Shown in pieces: positions 36,044-48,474 of a stretch of 64,000 bases of DNA. Source of the stretch: Balanoglossus misakiensis. Its lineage: Eukaryota > Hemichordata. Location of the stretch: contig CM082591.2 in the NCBI GenBank assembly GCA_040954595.2, positions 6,262,001 to 6,326,000 on the forward strand, in the 5' to 3' direction. Made by a program: the position numbers and the translations under genes. Every line of letters starts with the position of its first letter. Position 1 is the first letter of the stretch. The notes beneath the pieces are model-generated. The model saw only the letters and a list, made by a program, of their open reading frames with translations, was not told the DNA's origin and searched no databases.

Positions 36044-36445
36044 GGATGTACGCGCAGAACAAAAACCGGAAACAGTGCGCGCCCGGTCTTTTTCCCATAG
36101 GATTACATTGAAAATTGCTAGAAAACAAACATCTACTATTGTCATTTTCACGAAATTTTACACATAGCTCAGTCCAGCAAATATACATTCATTGGTCAAA
36201 TAAAATATAGGGGTCACCGCGCTCTATTTTGAGATAAATTGCGTCAAAAATTTTGCCCATAGACAAACAAACTGAGTCAGCAGTTTTCTTCTATTATCGA
36301 CTAAATTCATGGCTCTGTATTTCAAAAACAAGCGCGGTGACCCCTATATTTTATTACGGATTTTCATTATACATACAAAGGAGAATCCAAAAATCCACAA
36401 TTAAAAAAAAATGACAATACTTTCAATTTTACTGAACGTACATCC
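36044..36445. mobile_element. MITE family D, copy 2
   Basis: Flanked by TTAA at 36040-36043 and 36446-36449. Ends are GGATGTACG and CGTACATCC. The interior shows a second long inverted repeat: the region around GGGGTCACCGCGCTC near 36209 is complementary to GCGCGGTGACCCC near 36330. Confidence 0.85.
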
Positions 36446-36449
36446 TTAA

Positions 36450-37884
36450 GCGCTAAGGGGTCGATATTACATTACTTAATACATTTTCTTAAAGTTTGTG
36501 TTTAATGTATTGGAAAACTGTGAAGTCATGGTACAAATATGAGATTCTTTACAAAGAGTAAAACACGTGCTAATATATGTTCGCTATATTCCAATGATAC
36601 AGATGCAAAGGGTTGGGAATTCTGCAACAATTTATCATCGAATATAGCCTATACGTGCATAGTGCTATTGCGGATGTATTGAGAGTTTGAAAAAAAGGGG
36701 CCCGCCACTAATCAACAGACCAACCTCCAGCCCCCACGCCAGAAAAAGTGGCCAGTCCCTAAAATGCTCGCGACCCAATTTGACCTGACTTGCCCAGACT
36801 GGCCGGAAGCCCGATCTCGGTCAAACTATTATTCTACCGGTACTTTGCATATGTATGTCGCGTGTTGCACGTTTACACAGCCAGGACGGGGTGACTGTGG
36901 GGAATCGTGTACGTTGTCCAAGATTCGTTTCGCCTTGAACGGGTGATTCATCGTGACTCAGAAGCGAAGGTGAGGGATTTCCCTAGTGAAATATGTACCC
37001 GTCCGCCCGGAAGGACAGAACGCGAAACACGGTCTGCATTCGTTGGGTTGCTCTTACTACAAGTCTCATACGTGGTTGAGATACAATCCACATGCTATAA
37101 TACAGAACAATACAATCTGATTATCTCACGTTAATCATTATTCAAATGCCTGATACTGATAATCGTAGCATATTGTGATTCGTCTCAACATAGGCCTATA
37201 TAATATGGATGCATACTCATAGGCCTACGTACGTCATTCTCGCAAGCCAGAGCCGACCGTGTTTCCGCTCCGCGGAGCTACGCAAAAAACGGGCTCTGGC
37301 AGATTACAGTAGGGAACCCCGGAATTTAGGACGTAGACTAATGAATTATTCATGAGAAACGACATTGGAATTAGCCAATCAGTAGTCTGGATATCGCGAG
37401 CTCTTCGGCTGCTGTCAGCTTTAAATCCGCCATTTTGCACTGTCATTTAAATAAGTTATGCAGTTTTATGAGACGGGCTCTCTGATTGGTTCCTTTGTCT
37501 GGCTGCTGGAACTGACGCTGGGATCCGCGAAAACCTTCCAAATCCACCACGGCCTGTTGGCGGTAGCGCGTAGCAGTTGCCGTAAACAGGTCGTGGTTTT
37601 ACGACGATGACGTACGTGGGTCGTAACGGTAAAGCCTTCAGGCTTGTCGGCGTGGCACTGACCATAAACGCGCTGGTGATTGATGGACTTATGCTTATGT
37701 TTACGTTACTCATAGAAGCTCGGGGAATCCGAACCCGAGTGTTTCACGAATAATATTCAAATCAGCGTCCAAGTTACTGGAACAATAAAATGCATACTAT
37801 AGTGAACATTCCTTGCGTTATGTAATTGTTGATCACAATCGTGGTCAATCAAATTTGATGTTCCATTCTTTTCTGTTCTTTCAG
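36450..37884. other. gene-free stretch with a GC-rich patch before the third TMEM86 copy
   Basis: Mostly unremarkable. Positions 37230-37720 are CpG-rich and include an imperfect hairpin (GCCAGAGCC near 37241 with GGCTCTGGC near 37301). This is the likely promoter or 5' UTR exon region for the gene at 37885, but no donor could be chosen with confidence. Confidence 0.4.
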
Positions 37885-38598
37885 ATGCTGGGTGCAGCAG
37901 TGACCTTATACATGTTCTTCTTCTCGAGCAGTATGTACTTCATCAAATTTCACACCGAGCCGTCACTGGAAGCCATCTTTGTCAAGTTATTGCCAATTGT
38001 GTCGCTGATGGCGTTTGTGGTCTTCCACTCTCTCAACAAGGGCAAGATGACGCGGTATGCAACGGGCCTCCTGATTGGTCTGCTGTTCTCGTGCGTGGGT
38101 GACTACTTCCTGATTTACAGAGACACGCACTTCGTCCACGCCATCGCGGCGTTTTCTGTCACGCAGTTCGTCTACGCGTTCACGTTCGGGCTGCGGCCGT
38201 TCAGGTTCGACGTTCTCCGCGTGTGCATACTGACTGGTTCGGCCATGTACTCTTATCTGTACCCCGGAATCCGGGGCGCCTTCGTACCCATCGTCGCCAG
38301 CTACGTCATCCTGATCAAATTCATGCTATGGAGAGCTTTGGCACGCGTTGACTTCACCCGCCAATGGACCCTCGGCCAGCTTTCCTGTGCAATAGGCGCG
38401 TTAGTCTTCATCATTTCGGACTTCATCATCGGGGTTGACAAGTTTCGCTTCCCTATCGCTGACCGACAATTCTACGCTGTCCTCACCTATTTCATTGCAC
38501 AATTTGGCATCACAATGTCGGTGACAGACTACCCAAATAGTGATGACGTGACAAACTACCCAAAAAGTGATGACGTGATCACGAAGAAAACCCGATGA
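37885..38598 (+). CDS. TMEM86-like lysoplasmalogenase, third copy
   Basis: A single coding exon starting at an ATG directly after the acceptor TTCTTTCAG; 237 aa. YhhN family: Asp73 in SCVGDYFLI and Asp179 in ISDFIIG correspond to the conserved family aspartates, and LARVDF, WTLGQLS and YFIAQFGI align with the two other copies. The tail contains a short internal repeat (DYPNSDDV then NYPKSDDV) and ends KKTR, a KKXX-type ER-retrieval signal. An upstream coding mini-exon, as in the first copy, was not found. The three copies share exon structure but are well diverged, so the duplications are not recent. Confidence 0.88.
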   Translation: MLGAAVTLYMFFFSSSMYFIKFHTEPSLEAIFVKLLPIVSLMAFVVFHSLNKGKMTRYATGLLIGLLFSCVGDYFLIYRDTHFVHAIAAFSVTQFVYAFTFGLRPFRFDVLRVCILTGSAMYSYLYPGIRGAFVPIVASYVILIKFMLWRALARVDFTRQWTLGQLSCAIGALVFIISDFIIGVDKFRFPIADRQFYAVLTYFIAQFGITMSVTDYPNSDDVTNYPKSDDVITKKTR

Positions 38599-38644
38599 TG
38601 ATTTTTTTTTCTTTAGTGGCGTTTTAGCATGGATTACTCGGCAA

Positions 38645-38650
38645 AATAAA
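38645..38650 (+). terminator. poly(A) signal AATAAA, third TMEM86 copy
   Basis: Canonical hexamer 47 bases past the stop codon. Confidence 0.6.
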
Positions 38651-39682
38651 TGAGTGGGTCTTGTAATATATTTTTGTGCACGTGGACTTCATGAACATTA
38701 TTTTTATTCACGGCGAGCGAATCACCTGGCCCAAGAAATAAGTAGAAAAATGACAATTACAATAGAGTAATCTTGGCCCACTGTTAAGTGGTGAGAAAAT
38801 GTGCACGTGTCTGGAACGTGTTAATATGTTTGTGTTTACCCATCAGCCATAAAATAATGCAAATAACGCAAACAAATGTCGATTTTTCTCAGTGCCTAGT
38901 ACGCACTCCGGCTATATTTCTCCAGTGTAAGATAGATTAAGGGGGTATTAGAAAATGTATTAACAATTTCAATAGCCAACTTTGAGATAATGCGGCTCGC
39001 TTATATAAGAACATTGGGGGTTACTGAAGCGCCGAACAACTTGAGTAGGCAGAACTGCGGCAAATTTATAACACTATTTTAAACCTCATTGTACCATGAA
39101 AGCAAGCCTTATTGCGTGGCTTACTATATAACAAAGTAGAAAGTGGAAAAGAATGAACAGGTAAACCTCCAATCCTCTTATTTGTCGGAGTGGATTATTT
39201 TTATACTATTCAATTACCCAAGGAATGGCTGTATTATGTATTACGAGGCATTCTACGCAATACACGGTAGTCTTGATTGAAACATGATACGCTGGGATAT
39301 GTTCATTTTTAAAATACTGAATAGTATTCCATCAGTTCCTACTAAGATACTTTTATGAACAAATGTATGTTTTATACCATTCTTAACTAAATTTGTGCTG
39401 CTTGGCTACGTTTTTCTGCCCAAAGTTATTTTTCCTGTGTTCAAAGTGTTATGACCGTCGGTGATAGACAGACAAAAGATAATAACCCTCATAACCTTTC
39501 AATAAGTCTTTGATATATTCAAAATGTGTTGCGTGTCACTTTGAAAACAGAGAACAAAACTAGATGCACTTGTTTGATATCGCCAGACTTGCCGACGTCG
39601 ACCCAAGTCAGAGACGCTCCTCGAAAGTAAAGCACTGTGATAGAAAGGAAGGGGACGAAACTGAAGTTATTTCACCTCCGAG
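38651..39682. other. gene-free stretch
   Basis: Intergenic, AT-rich; nothing recognised. The 5' UTR of the next gene probably starts near its right end. Confidence 0.45.
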
Positions 39683-39763
39683 ATGAAAAACAGTAAGGTG
39701 GCACCATTTAGGGATAAGGTAAGTGAAACGCGCGATTAAACCAAGTGTTTCCGAGCGACACAC

Positions 39764-39794
<31 letters not shown>

Positions 39795-42700
39795 ATTTCT
39801 TTCCCCCTCTCTCTCACACCATCCATCATCCCCTCTCTCTCCCTCTCTTTCTCTCCCTCCCCCTCTCTCTTTCTCCCTTGTTTGTTCGATGTGACCATAT
39901 TTGGTCTACATATGATAAAGTATTTCTCCCATAAGCACAAATTGCATTTTTGCTGATGTTAGAATATGGTTTTGCGTGTTTTATTTTTCGCCATTTTATA
40001 CCATACTCCTTTTTTCTTATCGCTTATAGTCCACACGTGTTTGTTTAATTCTGTTGCGCGTCGGGATTGTTCGGTCTTAAATGAACATACGTGGTTCCTA
40101 TATCTTAATATATATATATTGGGTTTGCTCCACAGACAGGTGTCAAGGCGGGCCTTAAACGGCGGCGGAAGGTTATCATCGGGGTCTTACTAACCACGGG
40201 GCTGATACTCGCTGGTGGTGGTGCTGCGGTTGGACTATTTACTGGTATGTATTTTTTTTGTCCATCTCAATCACGGTTAGAGGACAACCATTTAATTTCT
40301 GGAGGTGGGGTGGGTGGTGGATTTTGGAAAACAATGTTGGCAGAGGGTGCCGAGGAAAACAATACCTGCTGCAACGCCCTCAAGAAAAAGGTTGATCCAT
40401 TTGCTGTGATCAAATAGTTCTCCCTTAGATCAAACCGACGTTATGTGATCGCCATTCAAAATCTGATGGCTTAGCTTAAAGTGAGGGGGTCGTCGGAGTC
40501 TTAATCACCACGGGGCTGATACTCGCTGGTGGTGGTGCTGTGGGTGGGGATTTTACTGGTATGTATTATTTTTTTTCTATCTCAATCACGGTTAGAGAGC
40601 AGCCATTTAATTTCTTCCCTTTATCAAGTTTTCTTGCAGGCGGGTAAAAATTCGAAATCCCCAAACATCTTTAATGACACGTTAACTTCCAGATATTCGT
40701 ATATATTCATATTAACCTAGTTGGGCAATTTCAGTATGTTGATTCTTTGTAAAGGTGAATTGTTCGGCTTAGCGTTTCGAAGTCTCGGTCAACAACACAA
40801 CGCGACAGTGTTGGTTCGGAGTTGTTAACTTGGCCGTGACGGCTGGCTGTATTGCCGTCCTGATGACGGTCTGTACTGTGAATTCTGCCAGAAATGCAAT
40901 AAACAAAAAAAAATGACCGCGATAAATAGTTTCGACAATCGTCTACTAAAGATATTTCGTATAATTTCTCCAACAATGCTAACAGAGGACGCCTTTTGCC
41001 TTTCGCATCAACCAACAAGTACCGGTCTCTTGATATGAAGATACGACAAATAATCACACATTGTCGAGAGTCAGTGACCTGGGTCATACTGACAGCTCTG
41101 CCAATCAGGCGATGATCAAAATCCTGACATCGGCCATTTTGTTTTACAAAGCTTTCAATAGTATTTCCCCAGACCCTTTTCTGGAGAGCATCGGAAGAAG
41201 CAAAGGCGTCTGGGTAACCGAGACTACTGCATCCTGAATAAAAAAGCCTGGAACAGTTCTCCGCTACAAATTGAATGCTCTTTGAAATCTCCCAACATCT
41301 TGAATCAAACGATAACTTGTAAATATTCGTACTAAATTATACAAACCTAGCCAGGCAATCGTTATGCATTGATTCCTTCTTAAGGTGAATTGTTCGGCCT
41401 TGGTGAAAAGGGACTGTCCGTTGGAAATCCTGAGACAACGCTCATGCCATTACATACAACACAACCATCGGATCCAGGTAATTGATAACATAATCTCCTT
41501 TTCTAATTTAACATACCAAAAGTATTACCATGGTCAAGATGACCAAAGTGTTTCAATAAATGTGCAGTACAAAATTTTACAATATTCTGTTGGATTTTCA
41601 ATTATTTGCGAGTTATAATATATATTTAAAAACGTTAACACTGTGTGCGAATATGTGTATAAACGGTATACATGTAGTTGCTGTTAGTTGGCATCGATGG
41701 CAGATACGTGTGCGTATATAAATGGATTGGCTTCCATCTGCCCTTGGTCTTTTTGCTTCTTCTTAGTAGGCCAGTTTTAGCCACTGTTCCTTATCACACG
41801 ATACTTGACATGTTAGTAACACCAATGGCTGCAATTTTGTAACAACAGCTATATAAACTACCCATCTCACGTTGCCTTTGCTAACATTAATTATTAACCC
41901 TAAAATAGACACTAGCACAAAATGACGTGGTCAAATCTCTTTCTCTTTGAAGCATTGATCAGTGCGACTCCAACCCTCCGCGTCCACCCTGATTATATCC
42001 CGGATGTTGTGCAAGGTCGGCAGATTGACTTCCATTTGAACGTTGAACTGCCGATTGTTTACGCCAGCCGAACAGTAGAGGGCACTGCAGCGGATTTGTT
42101 TTCAATCAACGCTTTCCTGGCTGTGTCTGACGTCAGCGGGGCTGGGGGTGACTTGGTTTCGTCGACAGCTTCCCAAGAGACTGCTCCCACGAATAGCTCT
42201 CTGGGTAATACAACGATGGCAACTGGGACTTCCAGTGGTGCAGACCAAACAACCGGCGTGCGTGTCAATACAACAGAAACGTCAGCGCTCGTAACACTAG
42301 GAGATGAGGGGGCAACGCAGACCCACAGGACAACAACTATTGTACCCGGACATGACGTCACACTTTCTAATCATATGGCTGTACTGTCTGATGTTCAGGC
42401 CAACTTCGATCCTATACCATGCGACCGTTACAACTTCGTTTGTGTTGAGATTTATCCAGTTGACGCAGAAGTTTGGCAGTGGACAGACGACGTGAAGAGA
42501 ACTGCCTGTGTGGAGATAGCAGATTGTCTCTGTGAGTATATAAATGTTCAATAATGATGATTAGATTATGGTTACCACGTGTGTACATTTGTGATGTTTT
42601 GGACCATATCAACACTTGTGTGACTCTATTTTACAGGTTAAGAAACACATAACCCTTACTTTATGCTATCAGTCATTACATGCAATGTACCATAGGCACG

Positions 42701-45700
42701 TGGCCCGATGGCTTCGCGATCGGTAGAAATAACTACTACCGATCACGAAGTGATGGGGTCGCGTGCCTATGCAATGTACCACCTTCAAACATCATGGATA
42801 ACCCATTTCCAGGAAGTTTTCAATGCACAATGCCGTGTTCATATATAATGGTTATTCATCTTTTCTTCGCAGACCCCATTGATCCAATTGATATGCAAGT
42901 GTTTGCGGACATGAACGTAACCATGGGAACATCACAGTTGTTATGTATTGGCGTTGAATTGTACCTCGGAAATGATACGGGAAACTACACAAGTATGGAG
43001 GATATCTTATTCGACGTTCAGCTCTACTTCTCCGCCAATACAACAGGGCATCCACACTCGAAGAAAGTTTTAGCCGATCATATCTCGCCAACAATGGCCG
43101 TCATTCTTCCAAATTCCAACGCGAACATGGAAAACCTGATGGCAACCTACGACCTCCGTGATATGGGCTGTGCAACGTACCCGTATGTATGCGCCGACAT
43201 TTCTCCTATGACAGACGCCCCCCTTTTGTGGCTTTACGAAGACTGGTTTATCACAAACTGTGTTGAGGTGACGACGTGTACACGTGAGTTAGAATTAAAA
43301 TCATGGTTTCTATCCGTAATCTGAGCTTCAGAGATGTAACTATTTGTGGGTAATTTTTCTCGTGTGTTTCCTTGTAGATACACAATTCCACACATGTAGC
43401 ATTCTGCTGTGCATTTGTATCAGATGCACATGTTTAAATTGATTGTCGATGGAACATGAAGCTGGCAGATATACGTTTACTGGATCATCAAATATACGTT
43501 TAGCTTTCTTATTCCCTTCAGATCAAATCGACGGACTATCTCTCGATGTGAGTGTTAGTTCCAACAGCAATGTTGACCTTGTCATGGGTTCATCGAAACG
43601 CTTTTCCCTCGACGTTAGCATAGCGATTGGACCAGACACAGCACAGTTCTCCAGTGAAATTAGCCATGTATTCGGCATGAATTTGAACCTGAAAACTACC
43701 GAGGGAGACCCAGCTCTTGTGACTTCTCCACCAACCAACGTCACTTCCGGCACCTTGTCTATCTCACCGAACATATCTATATCCATGTATAATGTGACTT
43801 TCATGGAAACAGACTTGGTTGATATCGGTTGTGACGACGTCAAGTTTATCTGCATTGGTGTATTCCCTGGTGGTAACTCCGTGTTTCCATGGAAATGGTC
43901 TGGAGGCGACGTTCTTTCCGGTTGTCTGGCTGTGAATGGAACCTGTATCGGTAGGCTTAAAGAAATTGTTGCATTTTTGTTCTTTGTTTGGTGGAAATTT
44001 TGAAATATGGAAGCTTAGAGTGATCGCAGTTGTTCTCCTGGTGGAATTTCTCTGTGTTAACTCGTATATTCCTTTCCTCTAGTTCAAGTGGCCCCGGCAA
44101 CTCAGAGCCCATTGCAAGTTAGCGGAACAGTTGATGTTGTTATGGGAGTACCGAATGATTTCTATCTGTCAGTTACAATCACCACAGCATCTGATGGTAC
44201 AGGATTGCTGTCTGGTCAACTGGTGGATCTGCTGAAAGTTGACGCGTTCTTGACCGGCTCGACCAACGGTGATAGAGTTGAAGCAAACTTACCAGCGGAT
44301 CCTATAACCTTTCGAACAAATGCGCTTATCAACTTCGCGATCACGCTAAGTTTTGATGTGTCTAAAGTAAATTGCGAGATTTTCTCTCATATCTGCGTCG
44401 AAGTGTCACCGACAGCCCACTCTAACTGGTATTGGCACACTCCAAACAACCACGTTGGCCCTGTCTGTGTACAGTTTGATTCCTGCCGGGGTAAGTAGAG
44501 AAGGGATTTCAATGATCTGACACATGCATAAACACATATCAGCCATACCACAATGTTGCGTAAACACGATTGGAAATATTTTGAGATAATATGGTCTCTG
44601 GCCCCTTTGCACATGACCGTCTATATTTGAAGGCCTCTTTGGACATGACCATCTATTTATGTAGAAACTCGCGGAACAAAATTTTCCGAAAGAAATTTAA
44701 TCAGCCCATAGACTTGGACCAAATCCAATGTATCGCTGGAAATACTTGGTGTTTCCATTTTGACTGATTAGATTTGGAGAGAGCTTAGTTCAATATTTAG
44801 GTTTAACAATGCGATGGACATTTTATCCAACTCCAGTCACGTATTCTTGATATCACAGGCGCAGGCTGTAACATGGAAGACGGTATCGCCACACCTACCA
44901 ATGACGTCAATGACGGAAACCATAACATCAAGAGCAGTGCAGCGGAATGTTGTGAAGATTGCAAGAGCAACAGTCTGTGTCTCGGATTTTCTTTCAGAAA
45001 AGATACTGGTGCATGCTGGTTGAAGAACCCAATTCCTGCGAAAATAACAGATGCGGGCGCTGTATCGGGAGTTGTTGATAGATCAGGTAAAGTCAAAGGT
45101 CAACTGTCTACAGCTTTCGACACATTTCTTTCATTATTTTTTAGGGGACCAAGCGCCCTCAGGCGCTTGGTCCCCTTCTGTTATTGCTGGAGTTTTTCTT
45201 CTTTCTTCTTGAGTCGTTTTTTTGCTCCCGTTTTTCTCAAAATCGACGTGGCCTAGGACCTTGAAATTTGGCACGGTGATTGGGGCCTATGAGTACTGGT
45301 GCACCTGCCCTTTGAATTTGTAATTAGTCACGTGACTTGGTGGCTATAATCGAGCGTAATTTTCAAATTGACCTAATTTGCACGTTAATAGGGGCATATA
45401 CATTCTTTTCGCGATTTTTGTAGACCATGTGGCCAAAATGCCCTGTGCCAAATTTCAGGGTCCTAGGCCACGTTGATTTTGAGAAGAAGATTTTTGTAAT
45501 ATTTTTCGCATTTTTTGGTGGGCTGAGGACGAACACTGGGGCATCGGACTTTGAACGTCATTACTTAATGTTGTGGAGCTCTCATTAGCAGGCGGGTTGC
45601 AGTAGTCCTTGGAAAATCGGCTGAAATACGTAAACAGACCAGTGATTATTTTCCACGTAATGAATTTTGGGACAACACATTATCGGAGTTCAGGCTGTGT

Positions 45701-47687
45701 TAGGGCGTTTTATTGAATTACGCTGAGTTTGTTAGCTGTTGCCGTTCAAATGTGTCTACGCAGACCCGGCTACACTGGTTAACATTCAATGTAATGCGGC
45801 AGCGGACTTTGACCCTCAGTCGCTAATGTTGTGGGAGGTTTCATCATAAGCATGGTAGTCACATGTAGGGGATAGTAGTTCGGGAAATTGGCCGAAATAC
45901 GTAAGCAGACCAGTGATTTTCTTGCACGAAGGGAGTATGGTACCAGCAATAATCAGAGATCAGGCTTCGTTGCCGTTCAAAAGTTCCTACTTCAGTCGTG
46001 ACGTTGCAACTGGACATTCAGTATGGGGGTCGGCCCGCAGGTGACCATGGGGGTTATCAGGTCCCCCGTAATGGCACGCAGCTTCATGCAGCTGTATGGG
46101 ACCAAAATAATACGCCCGATTCGGGGGTCACCTGTGACACCTGTGTAACTCTATTATGTGCATGCGTAAGTGTGGGGTCAATAAAAGGGATGCTAGCGTG
46201 GTATTTGTTCACATGGATCAATATGAAGTCCGATTTTCCTGTCAAGTTGTGGGCGACCTTATGTGACATTTCACCTACTTTTGCTTAGTGAATAACAGCA
46301 GATGCATGCAGCTTTGGCGTGGTGGGGGGGGGGGGATATACGGATGGGACCATAATGATATACCAAAGGCGGGGTCACCTGTTGCACCTGCCTAAGTCAT
46401 TGATTTTGTACATTTAATTGGACACTAACCAACAGGGCGATATGTGTGGTTTTTGTTCCACAGGGACGAATGTAAGTGTCAGTTGGTTTTTGCCCAAATG
46501 TATAAGGTGATTTGGATGACCTCTGTCGTACAGTGCCATATCTCAGCACGTTGTACAGGTGCAGCTTTGGTATTTGGAGGGATGAAACTATCATAAAATG
46601 CCAAATACAGGGGGATACCTGTGACACCTGCTTGATTCATGTATTACGTGCATACCTAATGGTAGGCAAAGAGAAAGGGCTGCAAATGTAGGATTTGTTG
46701 CACATGACATAAGCAGGAATGAAATTTGTTTGTCAAATATTTGGGTGACCTCAGGTGTCCATTGACCTGCTTTCCATATGTTAGCATGCACATCATATAT
46801 AGCCAGGTGTTTGGATGGGTAGGGTAGGACCCTCTGCGTCATGAAATGCTAAATTCCTGGGGCCACCTGTAACTTACTTGCGAAACTCATTATTATGGCC
46901 ATATATAATTTGACCAACCCAAAGGGCGAGGATTTTCCATTGTCTTCAATATGAACCAAATAAGAATCCTAATTTTTGGGTACCCTCACCTGACCTTTGA
47001 AGTACTTACTGAAGTACTTACAACGGAGAAGTTCACCTTTGGTTGTTGTGTTTGTACTTGTAGGACATGCATGTCGGGTGGTTGCCTACTTCCCCATATC
47101 TCAACATCGAGAGCAAATACAGCCTACGCATTTGAATGGTACAACCCTGAATGGATTCTAATGGTTATTAACTCTATGCTTGGGCCCCTTCAATGCTGCT
47201 TGCAGCTTTAATTATTCTTTGTATCCACTATTCGGCTCCCGCAAGTTTTCGTTTATTCACTACTTCCGTCTCATCATCGACATTCATGCTGTTGACATTT
47301 CAGTTGTTTCTTTGTATACATTGTCACTTAGACAATAAATGGCGAGGTGACCTTCGGTGTGGACCCAATTTTCCCCTTCCTGATGGCAGTCCTGCAGAGT
47401 GTGACCCAGATAGCATTGATCCATGCTGTTCACCTGAAAGTTGGTGTGGTAATACAGCAGCTCACTGCTCATGCTCATTATGCATCGACTACAGATTAAG
47501 TGAGTTGCAGACATTTTAGAGCAGCACATTTTCTTGTATGCATTAATGTGATGATATCTAGCGTAACACTCCGTTACGAGTTGCGATAACCGACTTATAT
47601 CACGAATTTGCCGAGTTTTGCCAAAATTTGAATACATTTTGCGCGTATATCTTTTAAAAATGTGATTTTTCTCTTCTAGGTGAGTGA
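39683..47687 (+). CDS. type II membrane protein: four four-Cys modules, PAN/apple domain, Cys-rich tail
   Basis: Ten-exon model, 822 aa: 39683-39718, 40136-40244, 41385-41477, 41953-42531, 42873-43283, 43522-43950, 44083-44490, 44859-45086, 47332-47499, 47680-47687. All junction phases agree, and every intron after the second exon is phase 1. Exon 2 gives a basic stretch (LKRRRK) and then a signal-anchor membrane segment. Exons 4-7 each encode one module. It opens with a V-x-MG-like motif and closes with C-x6-C-x-x-[VI]-x-P, one or two tryptophans and C-x(5,6)-C. The first module has a Ser/Thr-rich mucin-like insert, and NxT/NxS sites are frequent. Exon 8 is a PAN/apple domain (CC..C....CLGFSF....CWLK). 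Exon 9 is a Cys-rich domain with an SWCGN core, resembling chitin-binding-like tails. It is probably a cell-surface protein that binds carbohydrate or protein ligands. The first and last exons are the least certain. Confidence 0.75.
39769..39880. repeat. TC-rich microsatellite in intron 1
   Basis: Degenerate CT repeat, with a pure (TC)n part near 39769-39795 followed by CTCTCCC/TTTCTCT variants. Confidence 0.85.
40485..40800 (+). pseudogene. ghost duplicates of exons 2 and 3
   Basis: Positions 40490-40558 repeat the membrane-segment exon: the identical run CACGGGGCTGATACTCGCTG is followed by the same donor GTATGT. Position 40755 onward repeats the start of exon 3 (GTGAATTGTTCGGC). The acceptor of the first ghost has decayed, and the second runs into a stop about 23 codons on. 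This is a tandem exon duplication that appears non-functional. Confidence 0.7.
42693..42769. mobile_element. 77-bp foldback insertion with a 12-bp target duplication
   Basis: Ends TAGGCACG and CGTGCCTA within a near-complete hairpin. It is flanked by identical TGCAATGTACCA at 42681-42692 and 42770-42781. It sits in the intron between modules 1 and 2. Confidence 0.75.
45087..45990. repeat. intron 8, left part: hairpin and a two-unit diverged tandem repeat
   Basis: GGGGACCAAGCGCC and GGCGCTTGGTCCCC near 45145-45176 form a short hairpin. Two diverged units of about 270 bp begin near 45555 and 45815; both contain AAATACGTAA-CAGACCAGTGATT. No exon seen. Confidence 0.6.
45995..47210. repeat. diverged tandem repeat of about 240 bp, five units, intron 8
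   Basis: Successive units share the order GCAGCTTTGG/CAGCTGTATGG, GGG(G)TCACCTGT, CACCTG, a pyrimidine-poor spacer, AGGGCGA/AAAGGG, TTTGTT.CACA, then GGTGACC. Units start near 46010, 46290, 46535, 46780 and 47085. Each is well diverged from the next. No coding potential. Confidence 0.55.
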
Positions 47688-48474
47688 CGATGGTGGACCA
47701 GAATTCGCATTACAGCGACAGTGTTGGCTGTTAAGGGACTGTAAACCCCGACCTCCATCATTTTGAAACAAGCTTCACTGAAACTCAACAGGGATCGAAG
47801 ATTAATATCCTTCAACGTTGCGTTGCTTTGCATGGAAGCAATAAATTAACCTGCATCTTCTTCTGTCGCATAGTGGCATTTCAAAGTCCACTCCTTCATC
47901 GGATTTCTGGATTTCATCGTATTTCTGGATTTCATCGTATTTCTGGATATTAGTGTAATTACCCTTTTGGGGAATAAAACAATTATGGCTTTTATACGTT
48001 GTCATGTCGGTCTTTCTTCGGTCAATTGTTACACTTGTAAGCATACATACACTACTCAACGTCGCCGCGAAATACGTAGGATAACATGGCAAACTGGTCT
48101 ATCCAAAAGTGTACAATATTTTCACTCTTTTGCGTTTGATGCAACACCGCAACAGATCATTTACCAAATTCCGCGAGACAGTGCGAGATCTCACGTGGCT
48201 ACTCACGTGACACAAGAAAAACAACACAAGTTTCACCTTGGTAAACGACACATAGTTGACCCACGTCTTCTTTCTGGTTATTATAGTGGTTTGCTTCTTG
48301 CACAGGATATTGGTTACAAAACACATTCATGTCTTTTCATAATGTGGAGAGATATATAAACGCATAAAACGTTACTAACTGGATAGCTTCGCTTGCAACA
48401 CACTAAAACAAGATGGCAGCTAAGTAAGTAATTTCGCGAATAAGTCTGGCGTGTGGTCATAGCGCACTGCTGAT
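47688..48474. other. intergenic stretch
   Basis: A small tandem repeat of TTTCTGGATTTCATCGTA lies at 47903-47950. A plus-strand open frame (47967-48359) has no recognisable domain. Otherwise nothing seen. Confidence 0.45.

Noticed and set aside
47967-48359. 130-codon plus-strand open frame
   Set aside because: No domain, low-complexity neighbours and no splice support.
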